NCBI GenBank assembly: GCA_022570795.1
Contig: JAKUDP010000014.1
Span: 496,001-560,000 of the forward strand
Reading direction: 5' to 3'
DNA from: Sphaerulina vaccinii
Lineage: Eukaryota; Ascomycota; Dothideomycetes; Mycosphaerellales; Mycosphaerellaceae
DNA: 64,000 nt
In this document: piece after piece, positions 1 to 11,728 of the stretch
Layout: the number at the start of each line of letters is the position of its first letter
Position numbering within the stretch: position 1 is the stretch's first letter
Translations under genes and position numbers: made by a program
The notes under the pieces: model-generated
Databases searched by the model: none
What the model was told of the DNA's origin: nothing
Seen by the model: only the letters and a program-made list of their open reading frames with translations

Positions 1-872
1 CTCATCAAGTGTCTGTCTTTGAGCTCAGCACCACAGTGGATGTGAGCTCAGTGAGACACTGTCAATAGCGCATGCCTTCTGTACTTACCGGTGTTCAGCG
101 ACAAATCGCCAGTGGTGACCTTTCGATGCAAGTTTTCGAAGTGTGAGATCTCTCCGTTCTTGTTTGCCACTTGGATGGTGTATCGGCCAGCATCGGCTGA
201 CACTTTTGTCGAATCATATGCTGCGACGGTAGCGTCACGAAAGGCAAGCATGAAGATATTCGGCCTCTGGGGATGAAACGCAGCAGCGCACACTGGCGCC
301 GTGGAAGCTCCAGGCTGGATCAGTGCGCCAGTAAGATTGTCCTCCAAACTCTTGAGGTAGACAACTGGCGGTGTGCCTGATGCCGATACCATGAGCTGCT
401 CCGTCGGTGATATGGCAAGTGCTACGGGAGCACTGCTGTGCTTCTGTACTGGCTCCAGCAGTCTCGACCTTTCCGTGCTGTACTGCTGGATAAGTCCATC
501 TGATGCAGTTGACAGGAATAGTGATGTGCCATCATTGGAGTACTCGAGATGGCGAACCTCTTCTTGTGGTGCATCCAGGCCCCAGCTCTGCTCTTTGCCT
601 CTTTTCGTGTCGTGTAGTACCACAACATCCCTACTTGCCACAGCGAGAACACCTGAACCATCTTTGGATTCTTTCACTGCCACAATGCCATTCTTCCTAC
701 TCTGGAAGACTTTTTGAAGTCCCGACGCATCCTAAGCGAAGATCTGTCGTGCCGTTGCTATGACGAGGTGGTTGTTTGTTGGGAATGTGAAATCGTGCTG
801 GGGAGTCGAATGCGTGAGTAAAGGCGCATCGCTGGCGATATACCGCGTTGGATACCGTGTTGATGGAATCAT
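1..872 (-). CDS. WD40-like beta-propeller protein, 3' part outside window, one in-frame stop
   Basis: The protein has blade-like repeats of the WD40 type (segments such as SKDGSGVLAVASRDVVVLHD, and a later blade around PVCAAAFHPQRPNIFMLAF). The chosen start is the ATG at 872. Reading from there the frame runs to a TAG at 732-734 (..RQIFA-stop-DASGL..) and then stays open to about position 89. A donor GTAAGT on the minus strand at 88-83 ends this exon; the next exon would begin near position 23 or 46, so the gene continues off the left edge. The residues around the stop look like one continuous blade strand, so the stop is more likely a mutation or a sequencing error than the true end. No cleaner intron removing it was found. 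The exact family is not recognised; a scaffold role is only what the fold suggests. Confidence 0.6.
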
Positions 873-1029
873 GCTTGTCGTGGTGTTGTGTGTGTTCTGA
901 GTTCGGCGGTGTGCTGTGTCCAGATCGAGATGGAGGCCATCGCCAGAGTGCACTTGCAGCTGCTCTGCTCTGTCCTTCAACTGCCGTCACTCCCACATCC
1001 TTCCTTCCCTGACCTCTATGTTCTTCAAC

Positions 1030-1231
1030 TACGCAGAGATAGGAGCTACAGTTAGCAAGTATCTCTGATTCCTCGTGGTTTCCTCGATAGCACCCTTTCC
1101 GACATTCAAGTGGTATAGTGGCCAGCCAGATACGCAGAGATATAAGCTAAAGTTACCAGGTATCTCTGTTTCCATGTGGTCTTCTCATTTGCACCCTGTC
1201 CGGAGCCTACGTGGGATAGTGGCCAGCAAGT
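1030..1231. repeat. ~101 bp tandem duplication in the intergenic gap
   Basis: Two adjacent diverged copies start at 1030 and 1131; both begin TACGCAGAGATA and end near ATAGTGGCCAGC. Each copy contains an internal inverted repeat (CAGAGATA ... TATCTCTG) about 20 nt apart. It fills most of the gap 873-1299 between the WD40-like gene and the hydrolase. No gene is seen here. Confidence 0.7.
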
Positions 1232-1299
1232 TTGTGGGCACTATGTCAGATGTGAGATCGAAGTCAACCTCAAAGTGCGCTTGCCACCTTCTCTCAGCT

Positions 1300-2566
1300 T
1301 CACCTGCCACTACTCACGTTGCCCGCCTTCCTTACATCTTTTGCACTCCACTCCAGTATCCTACCAAGCAACTCTTCCATAGCACCGCTCTCGCGCCAGA
1401 AGTGCCCTGCACCTTCAATCTGCGCCCACTTCACCTCGCCACTGTTCGCTTCCTTCTCAAGCCGTTCAGCCCACTGTCGCAATTTCTTGCTCGAAGTAAA
1501 CGTATCCTTCTCGCCGAAAGCTACTAGTGTAGGATACTTCAGCGACAACACTCCAGAGGTCTCTTCTCCAGCAGTGAAGGGCAGACCTGGCGGAACAAGT
1601 GTTGTGGTAAGCGGGAGGAGGACCGGGCTGATGAGCAGGTATCTGACTGTCATGGCTTCTTCTTTGGGAGAGTCACTTGGCAGTGATGCAGTGGTGTTGC
1701 TGTTATGGAACTGCCCACTCCTTCGATGCACATGACTTTTGATGTTCCTCGAGACATCACGTATGACTTCCACACTTCCGCGTGAGTCTCCACGACTTCG
1801 ACGACGATGCTCGGGATCACTTTCTTCGCCTCCTAGAACGACTGGAGGCGAGATGTTCCGCCAGTGAGGTTTTGTAGGTGAAGATGGCTTTCTCCCACGC
1901 TGTGTCTTGGCTTGAAGTGTTTGTTTCGCTAGAGTCCTTGCTCGTAGAAAGATCTCAGATGCTGCTGTGCCATTCTCGGCGTTCTCGAAGCGCTTGAGTA
2001 CTATGGGTACTGCTGTTAGACGGGAGAGGATGAGTGAGGCGAAGGAGTAGCCTGAGAGAAGCAGTTCCAGATTGGTATGACTTGAGGCAGAGCTCCTTCT
2101 TATCGAGCCTGGTTCGAAGCTTAGTTGGTCGAAAGTGTCTGAGCCAGCAAGGCTGCTGAGCGTCTTGAGGTAGTATGCCAGCAGGCCGATTGTCGAACAG
2201 AAGTCATCTATCTCCGGTCTGCCGGTCCATGATGTCTTGCCTGCAGATCCACCAGCGCCTCTGGTACTTGTGTCAGTCACGTAGGCTTTTCAAGCTGTGT
2301 CGGTAGGCTAAGTAATCGGCGTACCTGAAATTGAATGTTGCCACAATATATCCCTGCTCAAGCAGACAGTCTGTCACAGATAAGACGACGTTGTCATCAT
2401 ATGAGCCTCCCAGAGGCGCGTAGGGATGTCCTACGATAGCACCTCTGACAGGCTTGCCGCTTTCGGTGATGATGTCTTGTAATGTTGAGGGATGGTATAT
2501 CCGGCAGTCCAGTGGAGTGTCATCGTGCAATGACGGTATCGTGAAGGAGTACGTGGCCTCGGTCAT
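1300..2566 (-). CDS. Alpha/beta hydrolase (fungal dienelactone/prolyl-oligopeptidase-like)
   Basis: Two exons, 2566-2325 and 2260-1300, flank a 64 nt intron (donor GTACGC, acceptor CCAG) that restores the motif FNFRGAGGS. This is the usual Gly-rich strand-turn of alpha/beta hydrolases (oxyanion region). Upstream lies GHPYAPLGGS. The nucleophile is probably the serine in SGYSFAS (G-x-S-x-A variant). The acid is probably the Asp of FGEKDTF, and the catalytic His lies in EGAGHFW near the C-terminus. The order Ser-Asp-His fits the fold. The start at 2566 (MTEATYSF) was preferred to the ATG-less extension upstream because homology-like sequence begins there. A low-complexity basic insert sits mid-protein before the Asp strand. 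Substrate cannot be inferred; probably a cytosolic esterase. Confidence 0.8.
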
Positions 2567-2937
2567 GGCTTCTGTCGCTCCGATCCATTCGCGATCTCCC
2601 GAGCATGATCTGGTTGCGTTTGCGATCAGGTTTTGTGATGTTGTGGTGCTAGGTGTTATCTCTGGACAGCTGACCAAAGCTGAAGTCGAGGATTCGAGGT
2701 CGAAGAGCTACTGTGGAGACCGCCAAGGCTTTGGTTGTCAGCACTTTATGCTCGCTTCATGTATGCCACTCTGCGAGGTGTGTGTTTTCGAGAGAACTTG
2801 GTTCTTTCCTGTAGTATGCATTGCGATATATGGTCTCCCTCCTGAACTCCTCGCTTGCTTTGCTCGCTCAGTCCCTCGAGCATTCTGTCATGAAATCATC
2901 TCTGCCGCGCGTGCACGCATGCCTTCTCAGCGCTCAA
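2567..2937. other. Intergenic gap, 371 bp
   Basis: It holds the 5' flank of the hydrolase gene and the 3' flank of the WD40 gene to its right, both on the minus strand. No RNA gene, repeat or convincing open frame was seen. Confidence 0.6.
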
Positions 2938-5114
2938 TCATATCTTCACACCCCATACTCCTCGTCCAGCACACACGCCCAGCCAGTCTCCTCCTTGGTT
3001 CGTCAGCTGGCTTTGTGGTGCCCAAGATACATTCGCAACCTCGTATTCACATCTCCAGCTTGCGAAAGGTCCCTTGCCCGCTTGCTCAGTCGCGCCATTG
3101 CCATTCATAGCAGTTGGAGGAACAGTAGCTTGGTTGTTGGCATTCAGCAGATCCCATATCAACACAGTGCTATCATCGGCTCCACTCGCTAGCATCCCTC
3201 TTCTGCTAGGATTCCATTCTATTGTGTTCAAGTTGCCTTGATGACCACGAAGTTCAAGAAGCGCAGTGCCCGGCTGCCGCACGTCCAGTATGCGGATTAT
3301 GTTGCTGTCCGAGGCGAATGTTGCTAGTAGATGAGCATCATGGGGTGAAGCTGCGAGTCGTAGTAGGGGCGGAGCTGCTTGAGCTGTGTGTGATTTCGAG
3401 GGTGAGGATGCTGATGGTGAGGCGGCTAGACACATACTGTTAGTGCTGGTTTCATTGGAAGGTCGGAGTCGGAGAAGTAGATATACTCACATTTGTCTGC
3501 TTTCTCGGCCGGCTCGTAGATGATCGTCGAATGCTCCAAACTCCTCAAGTCAAACATGCGTACACTGCCGTCTGCTCCGCATGATACGAATACATCTACT
3601 GAGCCTGCACAGAATCGCACATCAAAGACCTCCTTGTCGTGAGCAATGAGCTGGGTCTTCGCAGTTAATGTTGGAATGTCCCAAATCGTACATGTTGTGT
3701 CAATGGAAGAGGTAATGATCAGCTTCGGAGAGAGTGTATTCCAATCCAGAGATGTGAGAGGAGCTGTATGTTCCGGCGTCTTGCTGTTCGAGAGCAGTGC
3801 TAGAGGTTGTAGCTTCTGCGGCGCTGGATCTCGTATGTTCACAGAAGCACTTCTGTTGATATGGGATGAGTGTGGTGTCGAAGGTGCTGGTAAGCTCCAT
3901 AACCGCAGATGATCACCACTCGTTGCCAGCAAATCAGTGCTGGACTTCTGCGAGCTTGGAGGCTCCCACAATATCCTCGTCACTGGGTACGCACATGTAG
4001 CCTCTGCCGCTTTGCTGTACTCAATCCCATATGGCGCCTGTCCTGGCACGCTCACGTCCTGCTGCGTGATGTGCGTGTCGAGAATTTGAATGAAGTTGTG
4101 CGGATCTTCTAGATAACTGCCGACGGCTATCTTGCCAGCTCCACTGCCCTGCACCGGCCACTTGCACCAGTCAAATGCATATGTAGGAAAAGGCGCGAGG
4201 TAGTTCGAGTTCGTAGGCTGGTCGGAGTAGCTGAAGAAGGCAGTACCCTGAGGTCCCTCGTTTGCATCTGATATCGCCCGCGATCGGATGTCTGTGAGGT
4301 TCAATGGGCTGTGTGAGGGGCCAGCTCCCTGCTGAGGCGTCTGCGCATTCGAGAGATTGTATGCCTTTGGGTTTGACGTCGTCGGCGTCTGTGTGGGCGT
4401 CTGATTGAAGGGTATATATTTGGAAGCGCCATCTAATGTGCCGACGCTGGGACTGCTCCGTGAATGGCTGTGTAGTGTGTTCGTTCGAGAGGGCGGTTGG
4501 GAGTACTGCGAGGCATTGTTCTGCAGTGGCTGGGACTGCATTGTCGGTATCGTCGTGGGCGCGGTGTATGCAGTCGAGACTGGTGGTCGCGAACCTCCTG
4601 CTGGTTGGAGTGCGCCAGGAAGTCCTCCTCCTCCGGAAGAAGCGTTGGAGGGTAGTATACCACTTCCAAAGGACTGCGACGAGGTAGCCGAGTAGGGCGA
4701 CTCTTTGTACTGCGGCTGCGGAGGAAGGTAGTTCTGCAGTGAGGGAATGCGCTCGTGAGGTTGTCTCTCTCTCCTCGGGCTTTGGTATGGTTGAGGCTCA
4801 GTCGGGTTGGTAGATCCTGGTGCTGACAGGGAAGTCGGTGCTTGTGAGTCGTTGTTGGTCAATCCTACGAGGAGTCCTCTTCCGTCTGCTCTCCCACTCT
4901 GCGCCATACTGACATTGTTGTCACTGTCACCTAGAGGATATGGGGAATCGGAGCTATTCGAGTCTCGTAATGTATCCGTGCCGGCGCTCGTTGTCCCGCT
5001 TGCGAGGCGCTGCAGGTTAGAACCCAACCCTATCGATCCACTGGATGCTCCCGCTGCGAATAGTCCCTCTCCAATGCTGTGGCTCGCCTTATGGTTGGAA
5101 GCGTGGAAGGGCAT
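2938..5114 (-). CDS. WD40 protein of the WDR68/DCAF7 (LWD/AN11) type
   Basis: Exon 1 is 5114-3491 and exon 2 is 3425-2938; a 65 nt intron (GTGAGT...CTAG) joins them in frame, giving about 703 residues. The first ~300 residues are low complexity, rich in Ser, Pro, Gln and Asn. The C-terminal half is a WD40 propeller: the segment AFDWCKWPVQ starts it, followed by blades such as LLATSGDHLRLWSLP, LIITSSIDTTCTIWDIPT, VFVSCGADGSVRMFDLRS and MLASGADDSTVLIWDLL. This order and the FDW entry motif match the WDR68/DCAF7 family, an adaptor for DYRK-type kinases and CUL4-DDB1 ligases in other eukaryotes. Animal and plant members are about 340 residues, so the long N-terminus is the fungal style. The start faces the divergent WDR6-like gene 200 bp away. 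Confidence 0.85.
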
Positions 5115-5317
5115 CTTGAACAGTCACTCAAGACACAATGCGCTCCTGCCTCATCAATTTTCTCCTTGGACGTTGTTGTAGCCTGATTGTTGATTGCTAC
5201 CTATGTTTCAAGTTTCCTCATGTCTACAGAGCGACGCCACGCTAGAGATGCCAAGTCCGCTGGTGAGAGACGAACCCTTTCTTTTCTCATTCAGTCACAA
5301 GTTTCATTCCGCCTCCA
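5115..5317. promoter_or_regulatory. Divergent promoter region
   Basis: The 203 bp between the two ATGs (minus strand at 5114, plus strand at 5318) must hold both 5' UTRs and core promoters. No TATA box or known operator stands out. Confidence 0.45.
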
Positions 5318-8300
5318 ATGCAGCATGAACATCATCGCGTTCCAGTCACGGCGCTGGCCATCTGGAAGCAAGATGTCTTGCTCGTTGGATCTGGAAGCTA
5401 CTTGAAGCTCTACAACACGAAGACTGAAGTCTTACTACAAACCATAGCCGTCTTCGATGAACAACAAATTCATGGCATACTCGTCAACAATGACAATCTC
5501 GGACAAGTCCTGGTGTGGGGAGGTCACTACCTTCGACAACTACGCTTCAGTCCTTGTCCTCACGACTTCTCGGACAAATCCACTCAAAGAGGACCCATCG
5601 TGCTTCTTGGTCACGATTCCTGGAGAGATCGCGAAACGCCAATAGATTATTCATCCTTGACTTACAAGTCGAGTGAAATCGCAACAACCAAAGATTGGAT
5701 ACTGGACACTGCAGTTTCTCATGGGAGTGGCCGAAGAGTGGCCATCATCACCGCCCACAATTCGTTGATCATCGCGACACCCAAGCCAAAGTCTCTGGAC
5801 TACAGCCTGGAAGAAGTAGTACCTGGCAGCAACTGCATACTGTACTGCGCACAAGCAACATGGCTAAGTGAATCTCAATGTCTCATTGCTTCAGGCACTG
5901 CTTTTGGCGACATTATCATTTGGTCTTGGAACCATTCCCAAGTTGACCTTCAATGGCACAAGCAGACACATTACTCGTTCTCCGCTCATGATGGCTCAGT
6001 GTTTGGTCTACAGATCTCGACTCCTGACTTCAAGAACACTTTTGGCGGGAGGCAGAGAGTGCTAGCCAGCTGCAGCGATGACAGGACGATCAGATTGTGG
6101 GACATCTCAGATCTCACGATACGGGACAGCGATGTTGCGCAACAACGAGAGACTGGATTTGGGTCTACTCCGAGCGAAGACGCCCACAAGCCTCCGTGCC
6201 TGCTCAAGCAATTGGGCCACATATCCAGAATCTGGCATATCCGATACGTACGAGGTGCCAGCAACGACCATCTACTGTCTTTCGGAGAGGACGCAACATG
6301 TATCACTTGGGCCATACGACCCGCAGCAAACTCTTTACTATCCCTGGACCAAGTCCACATGCAAAGGGCACATGATGGCAAGAACATCTGGTCGGTGGGA
6401 GTCAGCTTCGGCTTGGGATATGCAGCGAACGATCCCAGAGGCTCCGCAGGGAAGTGCATAGCCACTGGCGGTGCAGATGGTGCGATCGCTATGACCCTGA
6501 TCGACAGCCATGATGGATTTTTGCTAACGCCGCAAGCTTCCACAACATCATACCGAGCATATGGCTTCATATGCTCCGACAAGATCGTAGCAGTAACAGA
6601 CGTAGGCAGCGTGGAGCTACTCAAGCTGAATATCCATTCGGGCACTATGGAGAATGAAGTCCTTAGTCCGCCAGTTGCTGACCTACGCGGGTACTCAACC
6701 ATGGCCACTGCAGCCAGCCTGGCAATCTTCGCAGGCAAAGGTCAAGTTCACTACTTCACGCTGCGCGACCACATACACGGTGTGCTCACGGATGTAGACG
6801 GAAAGGTGGCATCGCTATTCGCACAAGATATTCCGGACACTCAAGTCCGGCAAGGTCAATGCAGTCTGTTCGTCACTACAGTGAAGGCTCATACCGCAAC
6901 ATGGTATCTGTGTCAGAGATATAGTGGCCATGGCATACGCGCCGCAGAGACTTGTAAGATAGAACTGCCTGCTGGATTCGTGGTCACCAGCTTTGTGGAA
7001 CTCGAGCACGATGAGAGACCATGGCTTGTATTGGGGTCCAGAAATGGAAGCGTTGCGATCTATGCCCTGCCTCCCTGGGAAGGAGATGCCAGGCCAGTAC
7101 GACACCTTACTCTATGTCCTGGTGTCCATGGCAAGGAAGCAGTCACCGCCCTCTCATATAGCTCGGATACGCTCTTCTCCACTGGTCGTGACGGCACATG
7201 TGCAGCGCACAGGATTGACTTCACTGCCCTGCTATCGAATGCAAGTCCCTCACACAGCAGTGGCCTTCGGACGATTCATCAGCTTTTACTGCCACTTGGA
7301 CCAAACATAGAAAGCATCACTCGCACTGAACATTGCAGCATCTGGGTCTGTGGCTTCCGAGGCAAGCAATTCGTCGTCTTCGACATCCAGGGACAACGTG
7401 AAGTAATGGTCATCGAATGTGGCGGCGCACATCGCAACTTCGCCTTCCAGCCAGGTCCGAATGGAGGCACTTTCGTGTGGACTAAAACATCAGAGCTATA
7501 CTACCAATATCAAAATCAGCTGCCGTATCGCTTGCTAAACAGTGGCGGACACGGTCGAGAAATCAAAGCTACTGCTGTATCGCCTATCAATTCATCTCTG
7601 GTAGCAACAGGAGCTGAAGACACAAACATCAAGCTCCATCTCCTCGAGAATGGTACCTGGCGCTGCATACATACCTTACAGAGGCACATAACCGGTATAC
7701 AGCATCTCCAGTGGTCCTCGGATGGCACCCATCTCTTCTCAAGTGGAGGTGTGGAGGAGTTCTACATATGGCGAATCAGCCTCGATGTTCCAACAAAACT
7801 AGGCGGCATCGGCGTAGTCTGTGAGTCGTCACATCCCAACAGCACACCCTCTGACTTACGGATCATGAGCTTCCAAGTTGTTGAATCCATTCTTCCAGGA
7901 TTCTTCATCACAATGGCATATTCCAATTCCACAGTCCAGAACTGGTACTACGAGAACAACAAAGACTGGACGCTACTAACAACTGGTAACTACCTGACCT
8001 CGTGTCTGACGCAAATTCTGGTTCTCGAAAAGACACTCCTGACAGGAAGCACAGATGGACATCTCGTCTTGTGGAACCCACCTTCAGGTGTGGCACAAGG
8101 AATTGTGACATGGCAAGCCAGACATCAAGTCCATCAAAATTCGGTTTTGAGCTTGATATCCCACCGTCTTCCAGCATCTCCAGGTCGCCACTTGCTGATC
8201 TCAGGAGGTGATGACAATGCTCTTGGCCTGACGCTCTGGTCCTTGTCTGCACCGGAGAAGATGCAGACGCTACTCATCCCCAACGCGCACGCTGCTGCGA

Positions 8301-8572
8301 TCACCGCCCTCAAAGTCGTCAAAGAGGTTCAATCGAAAGAGGAGCTGTGGCTCGTGAGTGGGAGCATTGATCAACGAATCAAGTTGTGGAAGATCAGCTT
8401 CGACACCGAGAAGGAGGGAGTAGATGGGCTTGAGATTGAGCTGATGAAGAATGTGCATACTGCTGTTGCAGATGTCTCAAGTTTAGAGCTTGTTGGCGAA
8501 GACAGAGATAGAGTACTGGTCTGTGGAGTCGGTATGGACTTGTGGAAGCTGAACTGGAGCGAATTGATGTAA
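5318..8572 (+). CDS. RTT10: WDR6/Rtt10-like WD40 protein (cofactor of tRNA 2'-O-methylation)
   Basis: A single uninterrupted exon of 1084 codons. The N-terminus (PVTALAIWKQDVLLVGSGSY) and the following LKLYN strand match the start of WDR6/Rtt10 (Trm734) proteins. Many WD blades follow, for example VLASCSDDRTIRLWDISDL near residue 250, HLLSFGEDATCITW near 330, LVATGAEDTNIKLHL near 770 and WLVSGSIDQRIKLWKI near 1020. The length agrees with the family (about 1000-1100). In yeast Rtt10/Trm734 partners the methyltransferase Trm7 for wobble-base 2'-O-methylation and was also found in a screen for Ty1 regulators. It acts in the cytosol. The ATG at 5318 is the first in frame. Confidence is high for the WDR6 family and moderate for the symbol. 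Confidence 0.85.
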   Translation: MQHEHHRVPVTALAIWKQDVLLVGSGSYLKLYNTKTEVLLQTIAVFDEQQIHGILVNNDNLGQVLVWGGHYLRQLRFSPCPHDFSDKSTQRGPIVLLGHDSWRDRETPIDYSSLTYKSSEIATTKDWILDTAVSHGSGRRVAIITAHNSLIIATPKPKSLDYSLEEVVPGSNCILYCAQATWLSESQCLIASGTAFGDIIIWSWNHSQVDLQWHKQTHYSFSAHDGSVFGLQISTPDFKNTFGGRQRVLASCSDDRTIRLWDISDLTIRDSDVAQQRETGFGSTPSEDAHKPPCLLKQLGHISRIWHIRYVRGASNDHLLSFGEDATCITWAIRPAANSLLSLDQVHMQRAHDGKNIWSVGVSFGLGYAANDPRGSAGKCIATGGADGAIAMTLIDSHDGFLLTPQASTTSYRAYGFICSDKIVAVTDVGSVELLKLNIHSGTMENEVLSPPVADLRGYSTMATAASLAIFAGKGQVHYFTLRDHIHGVLTDVDGKVASLFAQDIPDTQVRQGQCSLFVTTVKAHTATWYLCQRYSGHGIRAAETCKIELPAGFVVTSFVELEHDERPWLVLGSRNGSVAIYALPPWEGDARPVRHLTLCPGVHGKEAVTALSYSSDTLFSTGRDGTCAAHRIDFTALLSNASPSHSSGLRTIHQLLLPLGPNIESITRTEHCSIWVCGFRGKQFVVFDIQGQREVMVIECGGAHRNFAFQPGPNGGTFVWTKTSELYYQYQNQLPYRLLNSGGHGREIKATAVSPINSSLVATGAEDTNIKLHLLENGTWRCIHTLQRHITGIQHLQWSSDGTHLFSSGGVEEFYIWRISLDVPTKLGGIGVVCESSHPNSTPSDLRIMSFQVVESILPGFFITMAYSNSTVQNWYYENNKDWTLLTTGNYLTSCLTQILVLEKTLLTGSTDGHLVLWNPPSGVAQGIVTWQARHQVHQNSVLSLISHRLPASPGRHLLISGGDDNALGLTLWSLSAPEKMQTLLIPNAHAAAITALKVVKEVQSKEELWLVSGSIDQRIKLWKISFDTEKEGVDGLEIELMKNVHTAVADVSSLELVGEDRDRVLVCGVGMDLWKLNWSELM

Positions 8573-8693
8573 AGAATTAGCGCACAGTCGCGCTTCCAAG
8601 TGTGCACTACATCCACATATATCGCATTCATGATAGTCATACATCACTCCAAGCACTCATATGTACACCTGATCCTCTACCTCTACCTCTCCA

Positions 8694-9059
8694 TCACTGC
8701 ACAACCATACTAGTCTTCCCTCCACGTCCAAACATAACAGAGTCCTCCTCAATCTTCTTCATCATATTCCAGATCAACATCGGAATACCCACCAGTAGCG
8801 TAAGTCCAATCACGGCCCGAATGCTCGAAACGATAAGTCTCACAAGGTCGCGGGCGACCTTGAATAAGTCAATGACAAAGTGGTAGACGAGTGAGATGTT
8901 GATTCCGATAATAGGGAAAGCTGCGATTAGGATGATGAGAACGAAGCTGAGAAATGCGAGATCGCGGTAGGTAAGGCTCAGGAGTACGGAGTATATATTC
9001 GACTCAGAGATGGTTTGCATGATACTGAAGACCAGCTCTTGAGCTTGGGAAGCAGACAT
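8694..9059 (-). CDS. Small membrane protein (121 aa), two or three predicted TM segments
   Basis: The start MSASQAQEL at 9059 was chosen over in-frame upstream sequence because the upstream part is Gln/His/Thr-rich and looks like UTR. Hydrophobic segments are DLAFLSFVLIILIAAFPIIG (about residues 33-52) and a second at about 80-100 (VIGLTLLVGIPMLIW). The tail is charged (MKKIEEDS) and ends MVVQ. It is convergent with the WDR6-like gene, 121 bp away. It resembles in size and layout the 115 aa protein at 30952-31299: both share NI-x-LS/LT spacing before TM1 and a basic tail. The two therefore flank the AT-rich island facing outward. No function is known. Confidence 0.65.
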   Translation of the reverse strand: MSASQAQELVFSIMQTISESNIYSVLLSLTYRDLAFLSFVLIILIAAFPIIGINISLVYHFVIDLFKVARDLVRLIVSSIRAVIGLTLLVGIPMLIWNMMKKIEEDSVMFGRGGKTSMVVQ

Positions 9060-11728
9060 GGTGCTCGGTGGTGGGTTGTGGCGATGGTGCTGTTGGTGTT
9101 GGTATCGTATTGTGCTGGTTATAGTTTTCTTGCCCGTGAAAGTAGCTTGGGGTCGAGTGCGTATGCGACAGTACTGGTGGTGATTGGTCTTGATTGTAGC
9201 TGTTGCTTGACGCTGGTGGTTATGGTTCTCAAAGTTTGATGTCGAGAAGACAATAGCAGGGAGGAGGAGTATATATGCTCTCACAGGCTGAGACAGGACC
9301 AAGCCATGGTCGTGTAATGTCTTCAAGAGTGAGTCCTACGTTTGCGACATACCTAGACACTACAACGAGGGCAGTAAGGCCTGTGCATGTCGAAGTAATT
9401 GCGAGACATAAGTTTCGCGTTTGCTGAGACTCGTCTATGCCCACAAGGACTCTTCATTGGAACACCAAGACCAACCTCGAGAGCCGAAGTCGAAGTCCAT
9501 CTTTCAAGTCCATTCCATACGGGACTTATGTATATTCTTCCACTTCATGCTTTGTAATGATCGTGCCAGGTACTATGGTCTAGTCAGTAAGTCGCCGGTG
9601 TAGCCGATGCTTGCCTTAGGAGCTTTATACATTCAATTGCTCCGTCCAATGATGTGGTCGTACCACTGGTTTGACAGTGGATCTGAGCTTGAGGGCCGAT
9701 TGTTTTGCCGATTTACTCGAACTTTTGCATATGTCTCCAAACGAGACTTATGTGTATTCTTTCAGTTTCTGCTTTGTCATGATCTTGCCAGGTAATATGG
9801 TCTAGTCAGTAAGTCGTCGGTGTAGCCGATGCTGGACATGAGAGCTAGATGCATCGATAATCTGCGACATCAGAAGATGTCGAGCCAGTGAGGTGACAGT
9901 GGATCTGAGCTTGAGCGCGATTGTTTTGCCATTATTTTTCCTCTTGTCTTGAAGCAATTGTTATGCTCATAGCTGAGCTCGTATGGAGTCCACATCTCGC
10001 ACACACAGCTGCCTGCCGTCGATGTCTTACTGCTTGGTCCTGAACATGGGCCAAGTGTCTGCAGCTGAATAGCTCTCGTCATGTGTCAGCTACAAGCTGT
10101 TCGTTTGGTCTCGGGAAGATGTCCACTTGTATGCTACCTTGACGCCGAGATCTCGTTATCACTGAGATCGATGCGGCATTTGTACAGGTTCATATTGCAC
10201 TGTGTGTTGGTAAGTAGCCTTGCTTGCAGATGCAATATAACGAGTAGGTAGGACAACGTTTTGTTGTATGTCTTTGAGTTCTTGCATAGCTGTACGAGCG
10301 TTGAGACTTGCCGGAGTGCATGAGACTGACTCGTGTTGAACTCTTGATTGTCGATCATACCTATCGCATTCATCAGCAGCAGAACAACGCTCGGCAGCCT
10401 CACTTATTGGAGCATATCGAGTAGGCAGGATGTCACGATCTCGTCAGCTCTGAGCGTGTAGCATTTGTGATAGCCAAGGTGAGGTTGAGATGCTCAAGCG
10501 AACCACGACTCAGCAGGCAGCTTCACAAGCAAGCTTTCCTAGGCCGGCTGGAAATGGGAACTCTGACAGCAGTTGAAAAGTAAGGTGCCGCGATCGTGAA
10601 GCCTCTCGGCCTGCAAGATGCCATCAACGGCTGACCTCCAACATCCAGATGAAGACTGTGCCAACGCGAATCGCCTCACAAGGGAGCAGAACTGCCTCTC
10701 ATGATTCGGAAAAGACATCGTTATGCCCAGGTGTCGTTTTGGCACACAATCGAATGCCCACGTAGCACGAAGTGAGCCGTCATCAATGTCGGAATTGGCA
10801 TGAGCACTGATGTCCAGAAGCTATTCCTAGCGAACCCACGTTGCACGATGACAAGGTGTGAGTCTACCGATTTCTCGTTTGCGAAGGGTGTTCGTTTGTA
10901 TTCCAGACCGTTACACGACAACATGAAGTTGCAATGCTAGCAGGCTCAACGCTGTCACTCGTTTCAAAAGCATTGTCGTCTGCAGGCCTCCCCGTAGTCG
11001 TCCAGGAACATATCGCAAAGTTGGCGCAAGCTGTCGTACAACAAGATAGAGCTCAGGATGTCGTGCAACATGCCGTTTGTTCGGACAATAGCTCCAAACG
11101 GATTTGTTCGTGAGAAGTGCGGTGGTACTGCATTTCTAGCTTTGTAGAATTGATGCGTCAAAGGCTTTGCGGGCCGTTCAAGGTCCAGGATGATGGTGAC
11201 ATTGGTCGCGTGAAGGGTGGAGGCGTGACGAGAAGTCGGGACTGTAATATATTGAGGCGCTGCAGATCTCGGGTAGTGCTCTCGTCAATTAACAAAGCGT
11301 AGAATAGATGAGTGGCAGTCCGTGAGTGCCACATCCTCAGCTGCCATTGTTGTGAATTGAGTGTGAGAATTGGCAGTCTTTGGAATCGGACTTGAGCTCT
11401 CATGACTCTCCGCAAAAGATCTGTTCAGGCCGCTTTGAGTAAGTGCGCGTTTCTCACATGTCAGGTTGTATAATACTATGCAGAAGCTAGGTTGTCGGGC
11501 GGTGGCTAATGCATAAGAAATGTAGGTGAGAGCTCTCCACCAACGCTCCGTACCTGCATTTCGTGTCTTGGTCGCGCATAACGCCGAGGCTGCATCGAAC
11601 GTTGTTGGGGGAGTGCGGGCTACGCGAGTCCGTTATGCGCCGAGCCGCCTGGAAAGCACGGGCCATGCGCGCGAAAATGGGTGCATAACCTCGTTCCTAA
11701 TAGCACGACATAGAACATTACAGCAATG
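9060..11728. other. Gene-poor stretch, 2.7 kb
   Basis: Only short open frames in mixed directions without codon bias, domains or plausible introns. The one structure seen is a 222 bp tandem duplication (separate entry). The base composition is ordinary for the flanks up to about 11,729, where it changes abruptly. Confidence 0.6.
9505..9945. repeat. 222 bp tandem duplication, two diverged copies
   Basis: Landmarks recur 222 bp apart: GGTCTAGTCAGTAAGTCG at 9577 and 9799, and GACAGTGGATCTGAGCTTGA at 9673 and 9895. TTCTGCTTTGT / TTCATGCTTTGT also match at the same offset. The copies differ by scattered substitutions and small gaps, so the duplication is not recent. Confidence 0.75.

Noticed and set aside
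5986..6738. 250-codon minus-strand open frame
   Set aside because: Lies wholly inside the WDR6-like gene on the opposite strand and shows no domain.
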